5,408 nucleotides of DNA, from positions 1 to 5,408 of the forward strand of contig URJF01000101.1 of assembly GCA_900548085.1 (NCBI GenBank), in the 5' to 3' direction. The position numbers were made by a program, and so were the translations under genes. This document shows positions 1-5,408 of the stretch, in pieces. Numbering within the stretch: the first letter of the stretch is position 1; every line of letters starts with the position of its first letter. This stretch comes from an uncultured Oscillospiraceae bacterium (lineage in GTDB: Bacteria; Bacillota; Clostridia; Oscillospirales; Acutalibacteraceae). The notes under the pieces are model-generated. The model worked only from the letters and a program-made list of their open reading frames with translations. It had not been told where the DNA came from and ran no database searches.

Positions 1-2
1 GT

Positions 3-1508
3 GGTACAACAAAAAATGTTACCAAAAAGGTAACGCTCAAAAAGGATAAGGATTATACTGTGTCCTACAAGAATAATGTGAATGTGGGTACTGCCACCGT
101 TACCGTAAAGGGAAAGGGTGACTACACAGGTTCAGCAGAAAAAACATTTAAGATTAAGGCTCGTTCTTTTTCCGATTCGGCTATTAAAGTGACTAATACA
201 AAAACTATCGTCGGCAAAACTGCATCACCTATCGTAAAGTATAACGGCAACACTCTTAAAATTGATAATGACTACACCGTGTCTATGAAGAATAATAAAA
301 AGACAGGTATTTCATCAGCCACTCTCACCATCACAGGCAAGGGCAATTTTAAGGGCAGCAGAACATACAAGGTTCATGTTTATCCTGCAAAGGTTAAAAG
401 TGTAAAGGTATCTGATAAAACTACAAATTCCTTAAAACTCACTTGGAAATCCCAAAGCTCCGATAAAGTAAGCGGCTACAAGGTCTACAAATGTGATGTA
501 AAGGGAAAGAACCTAAAGTATATCACTACAGTCACCACAAATAGTGCAAAGATTAAAAATCTGAAACCCGGTTATCACTATTGTTTCGTGGTACGCTCCT
601 ATAAGACAGAAAAAAACAATACTATATTCGGCGACTACAGCAGTATTTGTGATACTGCCACAAAGCCGGCTAAGGTTAAGCTGAATTCTGTTGTCTCAAA
701 GAGTAAAAAGCTCAACATAAAATGGAAGCAGATTACTGCCGACGGCTATGAAATTCAGTATGCAAGAGACAGAAATTTCAAGAAGAGCGTCAAAAAAGTA
801 AGAGTAGGCAAATCCTCCTCAAAAACAATTAAGGTTGGTGATAAAAAGGCATATTATGTCAGAGTCAGAGCCTACAGAAAATATAATAGTAACAAGGACA
901 CTGTCTATGGTGCATGGAGCAAAACGCTCTCATCTAACAGCGATTATGACCATATTTATGCCACATTCACCACATCATACACAAACAGTAGCAGTAACAG
1001 ATGCAACAATATCCAGACTGCCGCTAAGTATATAAACGGCACAGTTCTTATGCCGGGTGAGACATTCTCATTTGATAAAGTTGTCGGAAAGCGTACTACA
1101 GCAAGAGGTTTTAAGGAGGCTCCGGTGTTTACAGGCGGCTCCGGACACGGTATGGGCGTTGGTGGAGGCGTATGCCAGGTTTCTACCACTGTGTTTAATG
1201 CGGCTTTGCTCGCAAATCTCAACATAGTAGAGCGCCATCAGCATTCCCAAAAGGTAGGCTATGTTCCTTATGGCAGAGATGCCGCAATCAGTTGGGGTAC
1301 AAAGAATTTTAGATTTAAGAATAATACTAAGTATCCTATCAAGATTAAGATGACCACTAAGAACAAAAAACTTACCTGCACCCTTGCAGTGTGTGAAGAT
1401 GTTAAGCCCAAAAAGGTTTCGCTGAAGGTTAATTATTCCGGCGGCAAATATGTCCTTAAGCGTTATGTAGGCGGAAAATGTAATTATTCCACTTCTTCTA
1501 AGTATTAA
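3..1508 (+). CDS. Cell-surface protein with Ig-like repeats, FN3-like domains and a C-terminal VanW domain (5' end missing)
   Basis: The reading frame is open from the window edge, so the gene starts upstream; the GTG at 60 lies inside a repeat unit and is not the true start. Of 501 visible residues, about 1-53 and 54-128 are Ig-like repeats of the DYTVSYKNN...GKGDYTG type seen in clostridial surface proteins. About 130-222 and 224-311 look like fibronectin type III domains (LKLTW...GYKVY and LNIKW...GYEIQY strands). About 319-465 is a VanW domain (PF04294-like), shown by MPGETFSFDKVVGKRT, the GGGVCQVSTTVFN core with its cysteine at residue 391, and ERHQHS...VPYGRDAAI. A lysine-rich tail of about 36 residues follows, with no LPXTG motif. 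VanW was named from vancomycin clusters but its biochemical role is unknown; the domain is common in exported Clostridia proteins. Secretion and wall association are inferred, since the signal peptide lies outside the window. There is no sign of vancomycin-resistance genes nearby. Confidence 0.9.
   Translation, partial: GTTKNVTKKVTLKKDKDYTVSYKNNVNVGTATVTVKGKGDYTGSAEKTFKIKARSFSDSAIKVTNTKTIVGKTASPIVKYNGNTLKIDNDYTVSMKNNKKTGISSATLTITGKGNFKGSRTYKVHVYPAKVKSVKVSDKTTNSLKLTWKSQSSDKVSGYKVYKCDVKGKNLKYITTVTTNSAKIKNLKPGYHYCFVVRSYKTEKNNTIFGDYSSICDTATKPAKVKLNSVVSKSKKLNIKWKQITADGYEIQYARDRNFKKSVKKVRVGKSSSKTIKVGDKKAYYVRVRAYRKYNSNKDTVYGAWSKTLSSNSDYDHIYATFTTSYTNSSSNRCNNIQTAAKYINGTVLMPGETFSFDKVVGKRTTARGFKEAPVFTGGSGHGMGVGGGVCQVSTTVFNAALLANLNIVERHQHSQKVGYVPYGRDAAISWGTKNFRFKNNTKYPIKIKMTTKNKKLTCTLAVCEDVKPKKVSLKVNYSGGKYVLKRYVGGKCNYSTSSKY
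51..359 (+). repeat. Two tandem Ig-like protein repeats within the surface protein
   Basis: Two diverged copies of one repeat unit are visible at 51-134 (DYTVSYKNNVNVGTATVTV, ending GKGDYTGS) and 270-359 (DYTVSMKNN, a TG/SSATLTITGKGNFKGS half). The similarity is clear at the protein level and weak at the DNA level, so this is an old domain duplication and not a recent DNA repeat. More copies may lie upstream of the window, because the first unit begins almost at the edge. Confidence 0.7.
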
Positions 1509-1512
1509 GTGA

Positions 1513-1553
1513 AAAATCACAGTACAAATTATTGTACTGTGATTTTCTTTTTC
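1513..1553 (+). terminator. Intrinsic terminator after the VanW surface protein
   Basis: A perfect 15-bp inverted repeat (arms 1513-1527 and 1532-1546, loop ATTA) begins five bases after the stop codon and is followed by CTTTTTTC. The AAAATC/GATTTT stem ends plus the T-run make a standard rho-independent terminator. It separates the surface protein gene from rmuC. Confidence 0.9.
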
Positions 1554-1581
1554 TTGCTTATTTTTGCATTTATGGTAAGAT
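1554..1581 (+). promoter_or_regulatory. Candidate sigma-70-type promoter for rmuC
   Basis: TTGCTT at 1554-1559 and TAAGAT at 1576-1581 are spaced by 16 bp, just after the upstream terminator and about 30 bp before the rmuC start. Each hexamer matches the consensus at four of six positions. Its placement between a strong terminator and an isolated gene supports it more than the sequence match does. Confidence 0.35.
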
Positions 1582-1602
1582 ATATGTATATCATTTTGAA
1601 TA

Positions 1603-1607
1603 CGGAG
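1603..1607 (+). promoter_or_regulatory. Ribosome binding site that sets the rmuC start
   Basis: CGGAG, with GGAG at 1604-1607, lies six bases before the ATG at 1614. It favours that start over the in-frame GTG at 1509, which sits inside the preceding terminator hairpin region and has no Shine-Dalgarno sequence of its own. Confidence 0.7.
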
Positions 1608-1613
1608 ATTACT

Positions 1614-2813
1614 ATGGAGATACTTATTTTAGTTTTGAGCGTTATTTGTATCGTGTTGCTTATTGTTGCTATAGCTTTGGTTAATAGGAATAAGCCGCAG
1701 CAAAATAATGACGCACAGCTTATCGGTCAAAAAATAGATATGTCGTCTAAGCACACCTCGGATCAGATAGTCAATTTGACTGCTCAAATGCAAGGACTGA
1801 CCGAAAAGAATTATCAGCAACAAATTAAGCTGATGGAAACACTTAATGTGAATGCCGAAAAGCAGACTAAAGCTATCGGTGAGGCTATTGCGTCTATGCA
1901 GGAGAGCAACGAAAAACGCTTGGATGAAATGCGAAAAACCGTTGACGAAAAGTTGAACGAAACACTCCAAAAGCGTCTTAATTCCTCTTTTGAGCAGGTG
2001 TCTAAGCAGCTTCAGGATGTATATAAGTCTCTTGGAGAAATGAAAGAGCTTTCAGGCGGTGTTACCGAAAATGTTAAGGGGCTAAACAGAGTACTTACCA
2101 ATGTCAAGTCCAGAGGCACTTGGGCAGAGGTTCAGTTGGGCAATATACTTGACCAAACCATACCTAATATGTATGAGACTAATGTTAAGACTAACAAAAA
2201 GTATAACGGTCAGGTTGAGTTTGCCATTCGTATACCAAATGCAGATGATGATACAGTAACATGGCTTCCTGTTGATTCTAAGTTCCCGATGGAGGATTAT
2301 GCCAGACTTTCAGCCGCCAGTGAAAGCGGAAATCTTGAAGAATTAGAAAAGGCTAAAAAAGCCCTTGAACAGAGAGTAAAAGAGGAGGGCAAAGCAATAA
2401 AAAATTATATCGCTCCTCCCGACACCACACCTTTTGCCATTATGTACTTGGCTACCGAGGGTTTGTATGCAGAGATTACGAGTAGCAAAACCGGTATTGC
2501 CGAAAAGTTACAGGCAGACGGTATTATGATTGCAGGTCCGAGCACTATTACAGCTTTGCTTAATTCGCTTGCTATGGGATTTAGGTCTATAGCTATCAAC
2601 GAAAAGGCTAATGAGGTTTGGAAAGTTCTCGGTGCCGCAAAAACTCAGTACGAAAAATTCGGCGACCTTTTGGCAAAGGCTCGCAAAAAAGTTGATGAGG
2701 CGGGAAAAGTTCTCGATGAGGCAGATCACCGCAACAGTATTATCCAAAAAAATCTTCGTACAGTAGAAACTCTCGAATCTAATGACGCCGATTCAATACT
2801 TGGTATAGAATAA
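1614..2813 (+). CDS. rmuC: DNA recombination protein RmuC
   Basis: This 399-residue protein has the full RmuC layout. Residues 2-23 form one hydrophobic N-terminal membrane segment, and residues about 30-150 are polar, rich in Gln, Glu and Lys, and expected to form a coiled coil. The RmuC domain (PF02646) spans about 155-370, with GTWAEVQLGNIL at 168-179, LPVDSKFP at 218-225, MYLATEGLY at 276-284 and GPSTITALLNSLAMGFR at 308-324. The family has a core related to restriction-endonuclease-like folds and, from work in Escherichia coli, limits inversion at short inverted repeats; the exact biochemical activity is not settled. The ATG at 1614 is chosen because it has GGAG six bases upstream and directly begins the membrane anchor. 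The longer frame from GTG 1509 would add 35 residues encoded across a terminator. The gene is monocistronic between two terminators and converges with the dehydrogenase gene. It appears intact and close to normal family length. Confidence 0.95.
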   Translation: MEILILVLSVICIVLLIVAIALVNRNKPQQNNDAQLIGQKIDMSSKHTSDQIVNLTAQMQGLTEKNYQQQIKLMETLNVNAEKQTKAIGEAIASMQESNEKRLDEMRKTVDEKLNETLQKRLNSSFEQVSKQLQDVYKSLGEMKELSGGVTENVKGLNRVLTNVKSRGTWAEVQLGNILDQTIPNMYETNVKTNKKYNGQVEFAIRIPNADDDTVTWLPVDSKFPMEDYARLSAASESGNLEELEKAKKALEQRVKEEGKAIKNYIAPPDTTPFAIMYLATEGLYAEITSSKTGIAEKLQADGIMIAGPSTITALLNSLAMGFRSIAINEKANEVWKVLGAAKTQYEKFGDLLAKARKKVDEAGKVLDEADHRNSIIQKNLRTVETLESNDADSILGIE

Positions 2814-2853
2814 TCAAAAATCGCAGGCATATAATATTGCTTGCGGTTTTTGA
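2814..2853 (+). terminator. Likely intrinsic terminator after rmuC
   Basis: Arms 2814-2829 and 2838-2853 pair over 16 positions, including two G-T wobbles, around an eight-base AT loop, starting immediately after the rmuC stop. The T-run (2847-2851) is inside the 3' arm, and the matching A-run is in the 5' arm, so it may work in both directions. Confidence 0.75.
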
Positions 2854-2864
2854 TGTTCAGCAGA

Positions 2865-2906
2865 TTATAAAAAAATAAAAGGTTGCAGATTTCTCTGCAA
2901 CCTTTT
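2865..2906 (-). terminator. Intrinsic terminator of the minus-strand dehydrogenase gene
   Basis: A perfect 13-bp inverted repeat (2877-2889 with 2894-2906, loop TTTC) lies 19 bases past the stop codon of the minus-strand gene. Read on that strand, the hairpin is followed by TTTTATTTTTTAT, a good uridine tract. With the rmuC hairpin it forms a back-to-back pair that insulates the two converging genes. Confidence 0.85.
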
Positions 2907-2925
2907 GTCAGTTATGCACATTATG

Positions 2926-4488
2926 TCAGTGTTTGATGTCGTCCCACTTAACACCGTCGATTTGGAACAAATCGTCGAACTCATATGTATTGTGTTCTTC
3001 TTTAGTGTGGTTAGGATACCAAACCTGAGCAAAGAATGGGTTAGTTTTAGCAATCTGATCATAATCCCACTTTTTCTGAGGAATGTAGCACTCAGGGCAC
3101 CAGTGGCCACCCAGGAGAATAAGAGCAGGAGATGCTTCGAATTCTGCACCGCAGTTGCCGCATTTCCATTTCAGTTTAGTAGCCATATCGCCCTTCTTCA
3201 TTTCAGTGCTGAGACATTCACCGCCACGGAACTTAGCAGCTTGCTTCATATCTTCGATATCAAGCTCTGATTCAGGCTTAGACTCATCATAGCCGTGATC
3301 AAGCTTATAGTTGTCAGCGTCAGATGTGTCCTTGTTGAAGTTAATGATTTCAAAGTCTTCCCACTTAGAAGGAATCTTCTCCCATTCCTCATAGGAGCCG
3401 TAGTAAGCAGAAAGTCTTACAGAATTCTTTGTCTTAACCCAGTCGAGAGTACCGAAATCCTTTGTTGATGCTATCTTCTTCATGAATGGCTTTGCACAAG
3501 CTGCAACGAGATTCTTTGGAAGATAGCGAGGAATTTTGAAGTAGAATTCAACATGGTCTGCGAGTCTGTTAAAGTAATCTTTAACAGGGAGGTTCTCACG
3601 GAAGTGAAGGAATTCCTCCAGCTTGTCACCGTCAGCGTAGAATTGACCATGGAAGTTCTTTGTGATGAACCAGTTTGGTTCAAAGAGTTTTTCAGGACCT
3701 GCGAGACCGAGTGTTCCGAGAAGGAGATGCTCAAACTCGTAGTTGGAAATTCTGTATTCCTTACCTGAACCGATGTTAAAGAAGTGATTCCAGAAATCAG
3801 AACCGAGGTTGCCTTTTTCATCTTCAAGTACAAGATTGCACATAAGACGACCGGAGTCTTCTACTGTACACCACTCGAGTACACCGTTAATAGGTACATG
3901 GAACATGATAGGATCCATATTCTTAAGAATGTTAGGATAGAGGATACCTGACTGACGCATAACAACCCAGTTTTTGATACCGCTTTCTACGAATGTACGC
4001 TCTGCAACTGTCTTTGAGATTGCATAGTGGTCGTAGATAGAGATTTTGATTGGGTCGCCGCAGCGTCCCCAGTGGATAGGATAGTTACGGTCACCGGTCT
4101 CTGCTACTGTACCGATGTATGCTGCCTTGATTGCATCAGGATCATCCTGTGCCAAAATAGCCTTGCAGATGTTCTGGGCAGCACCGATGTTTGTCTTTTG
4201 TGTTCTGTATGGCTTCCAGTCAGCTGTAGGTGATACCATACCGCCGATGTGGAGTACATAATCAGAGCCTGTTACACCCTCTAATATTGAGTTGTAGTCT
4301 GTAAGGTCGCCCCATACTACTTTAACATTAGGCTTAGCCATAAGTGGTTTAAGCTTTTCGATATTTTTTTGGCTCTTTCTAGCAAGCATCTTGATATTGA
4401 TTTCGTTAGGATGCTTGAGCATTTCTTGGACTGCAGCCCAGCCCATGTTGCCGGTACCGCCGGTAACAAATACAGTTTTCTTTGCCAT
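2926..4488 (-). CDS. NAD(P)-dependent epimerase/dehydratase (extended SDR) fused to a C-terminal zinc-binding module
   Basis: The protein is 520 residues. Residues 1 to about 320 are an extended short-chain dehydrogenase/reductase: dinucleotide loop TGGTGNMG at 9-16, GDLTD at 60-64 after the third strand, a probable catalytic threonine in YIGTVAE (T127), the YxxxK pair Y155/K159, and a WCTVEDSGRLM segment near 206-216. Arg37-Lys38 after the second strand suggests NADP(H) rather than NAD(H), as an inference. Residues about 320-415 are a charged linker of unknown fold. Residues about 416-470 form a four-cysteine module: RGGECLS, WKCGNC (C443, C446) and GGHWCPEC (C464, C467), resembling zinc-ribbon or treble-clef repeats. 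About 50 residues rich in Trp, Asp and His follow. The substrate is unknown; family members act on nucleotide sugars, sterols or other hydroxy/keto compounds. The start at 4488 has AAAGGAGG seven bases upstream, whereas the in-frame ATG at 4512 lies upstream of that site. The protein is probably cytosolic, with its own promoter and terminator. Confidence 0.88.
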   Translation of the reverse strand: MAKKTVFVTGGTGNMGWAAVQEMLKHPNEINIKMLARKSQKNIEKLKPLMAKPNVKVVWGDLTDYNSILEGVTGSDYVLHIGGMVSPTADWKPYRTQKTNIGAAQNICKAILAQDDPDAIKAAYIGTVAETGDRNYPIHWGRCGDPIKISIYDHYAISKTVAERTFVESGIKNWVVMRQSGILYPNILKNMDPIMFHVPINGVLEWCTVEDSGRLMCNLVLEDEKGNLGSDFWNHFFNIGSGKEYRISNYEFEHLLLGTLGLAGPEKLFEPNWFITKNFHGQFYADGDKLEEFLHFRENLPVKDYFNRLADHVEFYFKIPRYLPKNLVAACAKPFMKKIASTKDFGTLDWVKTKNSVRLSAYYGSYEEWEKIPSKWEDFEIINFNKDTSDADNYKLDHGYDESKPESELDIEDMKQAAKFRGGECLSTEMKKGDMATKLKWKCGNCGAEFEASPALILLGGHWCPECYIPQKKWDYDQIAKTNPFFAQVWYPNHTKEEHNTYEFDDLFQIDGVKWDDIKH

Positions 4489-4495
4489 TAGTTTT

Positions 4496-4503
4496 CCTCC
4501 TTT
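4496..4503 (-). promoter_or_regulatory. Strong ribosome binding site that sets the dehydrogenase start
   Basis: On the minus strand the sequence is AAAGGAGG, a near-perfect Shine-Dalgarno site, seven bases before the ATG at 4488. It falls between that ATG and an earlier in-frame ATG at 4512, which decides for the shorter, 520-residue protein beginning MAKKTVFVTGG. Confidence 0.9.
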
Positions 4504-4551
4504 AATGTGCATAAAGCTAAATATTATTCAGCCTCAAAAAACTACTCTCTA

Positions 4552-4580
4552 ATTATAAACTATTTATAAATAAATTACAA
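4552..4580 (-). promoter_or_regulatory. Promoter of the minus-strand dehydrogenase gene
   Basis: Read on the minus strand, TTGTAA (4575-4580) and a perfect TATAAT (4552-4557) are separated by 17 bp. This predicts a start of transcription near 4545 and a leader of about 57 bases. The spacer holds a 12-bp perfect palindrome, TATTTATAAATA at 4561-4572, which could be an operator or simply AT-rich chance. Confidence 0.55.
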
Positions 4581-4646
4581 GATGTTGTTTCAAAATTGTT
4601 TATATTTTGCTAAATTTTCCCTTTTCATTATTATATGAAAAATCTG

Positions 4647-4675
4647 TTGACATCAGCTTCGTTTTGGTATATTAT
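4647..4675 (+). promoter_or_regulatory. Strong promoter of the metK riboswitch leader
   Basis: A perfect TTGACA (4647-4652), a 17-bp spacer and TATTAT (4670-4675, five of six consensus bases), with TGG just upstream as a partial extended -10. Transcription should start near 4682, about 16 bases before the first aptamer stem. This is the best vegetative promoter in the window and fits a housekeeping gene. Confidence 0.8.
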
Positions 4676-4697
4676 AGGTACAACAAATGAATATTTT

Positions 4698-4789
4698 GTT
4701 ATCGAGAGTAGCCTAGGGACAGGCCCTGTGACGCTACAGCAACCTGCTTAGAGTAAGGTGCTAATACCTGCGGCATGCCGAATGATGAT
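4698..4789 (+). ncRNA. SAM-I (S-box) riboswitch aptamer
   Basis: The RNA binds S-adenosylmethionine and controls the metK transcript just downstream. Conserved S-box blocks appear in order: TTATCGAGAG, AGGGACAGGCCCT, GCAACC, AAGGTGCTAATACCTGC and GATGA. P1 pairs TTATC (4699-4703) with GATGA (4784-4788). P2 pairs GTAGC (4708-4712) with GCTAC (4733-4737), topped by AGGG/CCCT (4715-4718 with 4724-4727). P3 lies at about 4742-4760 (CTTA with TAAG), and a short P4 at 4771-4780 (CGG/CCG). The P2 loop GG can pair with CC in AATACC to form the known pseudoknot. The kink-turn bases look variant: TA where GA is usual on the 5' side, and TGAC where TGAA is usual on the 3' side. Placement in front of metK is the classic context. 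Confidence 0.95.
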
Positions 4790-4808
4790 CGTTTTGCATA
4801 CGGTGCCG
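4771..4808 (+). promoter_or_regulatory. Candidate antiterminator competing with the SAM-bound fold
   Basis: CGGC at 4771-4774 can pair with GCCG at 4805-4808, and ATGC at 4775-4778 with GCAT at 4796-4799, giving an eight-pair interrupted helix. It would use up aptamer stem P4 and the 5' arm and loop of the terminator, as an antiterminator should. I found this by eye; no folding energy was computed. Confidence 0.35.
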
Positions 4809-4829
4809 ATACTGTATGCTTTTATTTTT
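4796..4829 (+). terminator. Riboswitch-controlled intrinsic terminator (expression platform)
   Basis: Arms 4796-4804 and 4811-4819 (GCATACGGT with ACTGTATGC, one G-T wobble, loop GCCGAT) are followed by TTTTATTTTT. The hairpin starts eight bases after the P1 stem and ends before the metK ribosome binding site. SAM binding should stabilise P1 and leave this terminator free to form, which switches metK off when SAM is plentiful. Confidence 0.9.
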
Positions 4830-4838
4830 GTAAGAAAG

Positions 4839-4844
4839 AAGGAG
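4839..4844 (+). promoter_or_regulatory. Ribosome binding site of metK
   Basis: AAGGAG lies seven bases before the ATG at 4852. It is downstream of the terminator T-run, so the riboswitch acts on transcription rather than by hiding this site. Confidence 0.85.
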
Positions 4845-4851
4845 TTTATAT

Positions 4852-5408
4852 ATGGCAAAGACATTATTTACCAGCGAATCCGTCACAAAGGGACATCCCG
4901 ACAAAATTTGTGACCAAATCAGCGACGCCATTCTCGACGCTATGATTGCACAGGACCCACAGTCCCGTGTTGCCTGCGAAACCACTGTTACCACAGGTCA
5001 GGTTTTGGTTATGGGCGAAATTACTACTAAGGCACAGGTAGACATTCCGTCTATTGTGCGCAAGACTATTGTTGATATCGGATACGATGATGACAAAAAA
5101 GGCTTTAACGGCAATACCTGCGCAGTTCTCACTGCTATTGACCGCCAGTCTCCCGATATTGCTATGGGCGTTGATAAGTCCTATGAGCTTAAGAACAACG
5201 AGGAGGATGAGGATAACCTTAACGGTGCCGGCGACCAGGGTATGATGTTCGGCTATGCCTGCAATGAGACCCCGGAGCTGATGCCCCTGGCTATCTCCAT
5301 TGCGCAGAAAATGGCCAAGCGCCTGACGGATGTGCGCAAGCAGGGGCTGGTGGACTATCTGCGCCCCGACGGCAAGACCCAGATCACCGTGGAGTACGAT
5401 GAGAGCGG
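4852..5408 (+). CDS. metK: S-adenosylmethionine synthetase (methionine adenosyltransferase), 3' end missing
   Basis: The enzyme makes S-adenosylmethionine from methionine and ATP in the cytosol, releasing phosphate and pyrophosphate. The first 185 residues of a usual 390-400 are present and the frame is open at the edge. Visible family motifs are [13 protein letters not shown] with the ATP-site histidine H15 and D17, [11 protein letters not shown] with E43, [24 protein letters not shown] and the GAGDQG signature at 125-130, followed by [10 protein letters not shown] and [15 protein letters not shown]. The start has AAGGAG at good spacing and [10 protein letters not shown] is the normal N-terminus. 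Regulation is by the SAM-I riboswitch directly upstream, a feedback loop on its own product. Codon use changes abruptly at codon 124 (position 5221): third-position GC rises from about 50% to about 84% by hand count, although the protein stays in frame and MetK-like throughout. This may be recombination or an assembly chimera. Confidence 0.97.
   Translation, partial: MAKTLFTSESVTKGHPDKICDQISDAILDAMIAQDPQSRVACETTVTTGQVLVMGEITTKAQVDIPSIVRKTIVDIGYDDDKKGFNGNTCAVLTAIDRQSPDIAMGVDKSYELKNNEEDEDNLNGAGDQGMMFGYACNETPELMPLAISIAQKMAKRLTDVRKQGLVDYLRPDGKTQITVEYDES
5221..5408. other. High-GC segment at the end of the window, inside metK
   Basis: By hand count the segment is about 62% GC (116 of 188), against about 47% (168 of 360) for 4861-5220 of the same gene. 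All five leucine codons here are CTG, while the earlier part uses TTA, TTG, CTC and CTT. The change begins at the codons for the conserved GAGDQG motif, where metK genes of different species are most alike. Confidence 0.75.

Noticed and set aside
956..1508. Vancomycin resistance determinant suggested by the VanW name
   Set aside because: VanW domains are widespread in Clostridia without resistance. No vanA/B-type ligase, vanH, vanX or vanRS gene is in the window.
1068..1520. Minus-strand open frame of 150 residues inside the VanW region
   Set aside because: It overlaps the most conserved part of the VanW domain in antisense, has no domain of its own and no supporting ribosome binding site that I could see.
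1509..1613. A 35-residue N-terminal extension of RmuC from GTG 1509
   Set aside because: The stretch encodes the terminator hairpin of the upstream gene, has no ribosome binding site, and the predicted promoter lies inside it. The ATG at 1614 has GGAG and begins the expected membrane anchor.
2905..3270. Plus-strand open frame of 121 residues opposite the dehydrogenase gene
   Set aside because: It lies within the 3' end of a well-supported gene on the other strand, starts in a terminator hairpin and has no recognisable domain. The same reasoning applies to the other antisense frames in this gene (3553-3768 and 4027-4233).
4489..4512. An eight-residue N-terminal extension of the dehydrogenase from ATG 4512
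   Set aside because: The AAAGGAGG ribosome binding site falls inside this extension and is correctly spaced for the ATG at 4488, where the protein begins with the normal SDR N-terminus.
4761..4994. Minus-strand open frame across the riboswitch and the metK start
   Set aside because: It runs through the aptamer, terminator and metK N-terminus, all strongly supported on the plus strand.
1..5408. CRISPR array, tRNA, rRNA, transposon or phage genes
   Set aside because: I looked for regularly spaced repeats, cloverleaf arms, terminal inverted repeats and transposase or integrase motifs and saw none. The only repeats are protein-domain repeats and hairpins.

Overview
The window looks like a low-to-mid GC Firmicute of class Clostridia, probably an Oscillospirales/Ruminococcaceae-type gut or rumen organism. 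The reasons are a lysine-rich surface protein with Ig-like, fibronectin and VanW modules, AAGGAGG-type ribosome binding sites, very AT-rich intergenic DNA, and an S-box (SAM-I) riboswitch in front of metK. Genus and species cannot be set from the sequence alone.

Layout. (1) Positions 3-1508, plus strand: the 3' part of a large cell-surface protein (Ig-like repeats, two FN3-like domains, VanW domain), closed by a perfect 15-bp hairpin terminator. (2) 1614-2813, plus strand: rmuC, encoding a membrane-anchored coiled-coil DNA recombination protein, with its own weak promoter and a terminator. (3) 2926-4488, minus strand, converging on rmuC: a 520-residue extended short-chain dehydrogenase/epimerase with an unusual C-terminal four-cysteine zinc-binding module, ended by its own 13-bp hairpin. 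(4) 4489-4851: a divergent control region with a minus-strand promoter for the dehydrogenase and a strong plus-strand promoter feeding a SAM-I riboswitch and an intrinsic terminator. (5) 4852-5408, plus strand: the first 185 codons of metK (S-adenosylmethionine synthetase), cut by the window edge.

How the genes work together. Each gene appears to be its own transcription unit; I see no operon. The one clear regulatory circuit is feedback on metK: its product SAM should bind the leader RNA and favour the terminator before the start codon. The surface protein, rmuC and the dehydrogenase have no evident functional link to each other or to metK.

Points deserving a second look: the dehydrogenase-zinc module fusion, a sharp composition break inside metK (hand-counted GC about 47% before and 62% after position 5221, GC3 about 50% and 84%) that falls at the conserved GAGDQG motif and suggests either recombination or a chimeric assembly, and a SAM-I aptamer whose kink-turn bases appear to depart from the usual consensus. 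I did not find CRISPR arrays, tRNA or rRNA genes, insertion sequences, phage genes or a clearly new multi-gene system.
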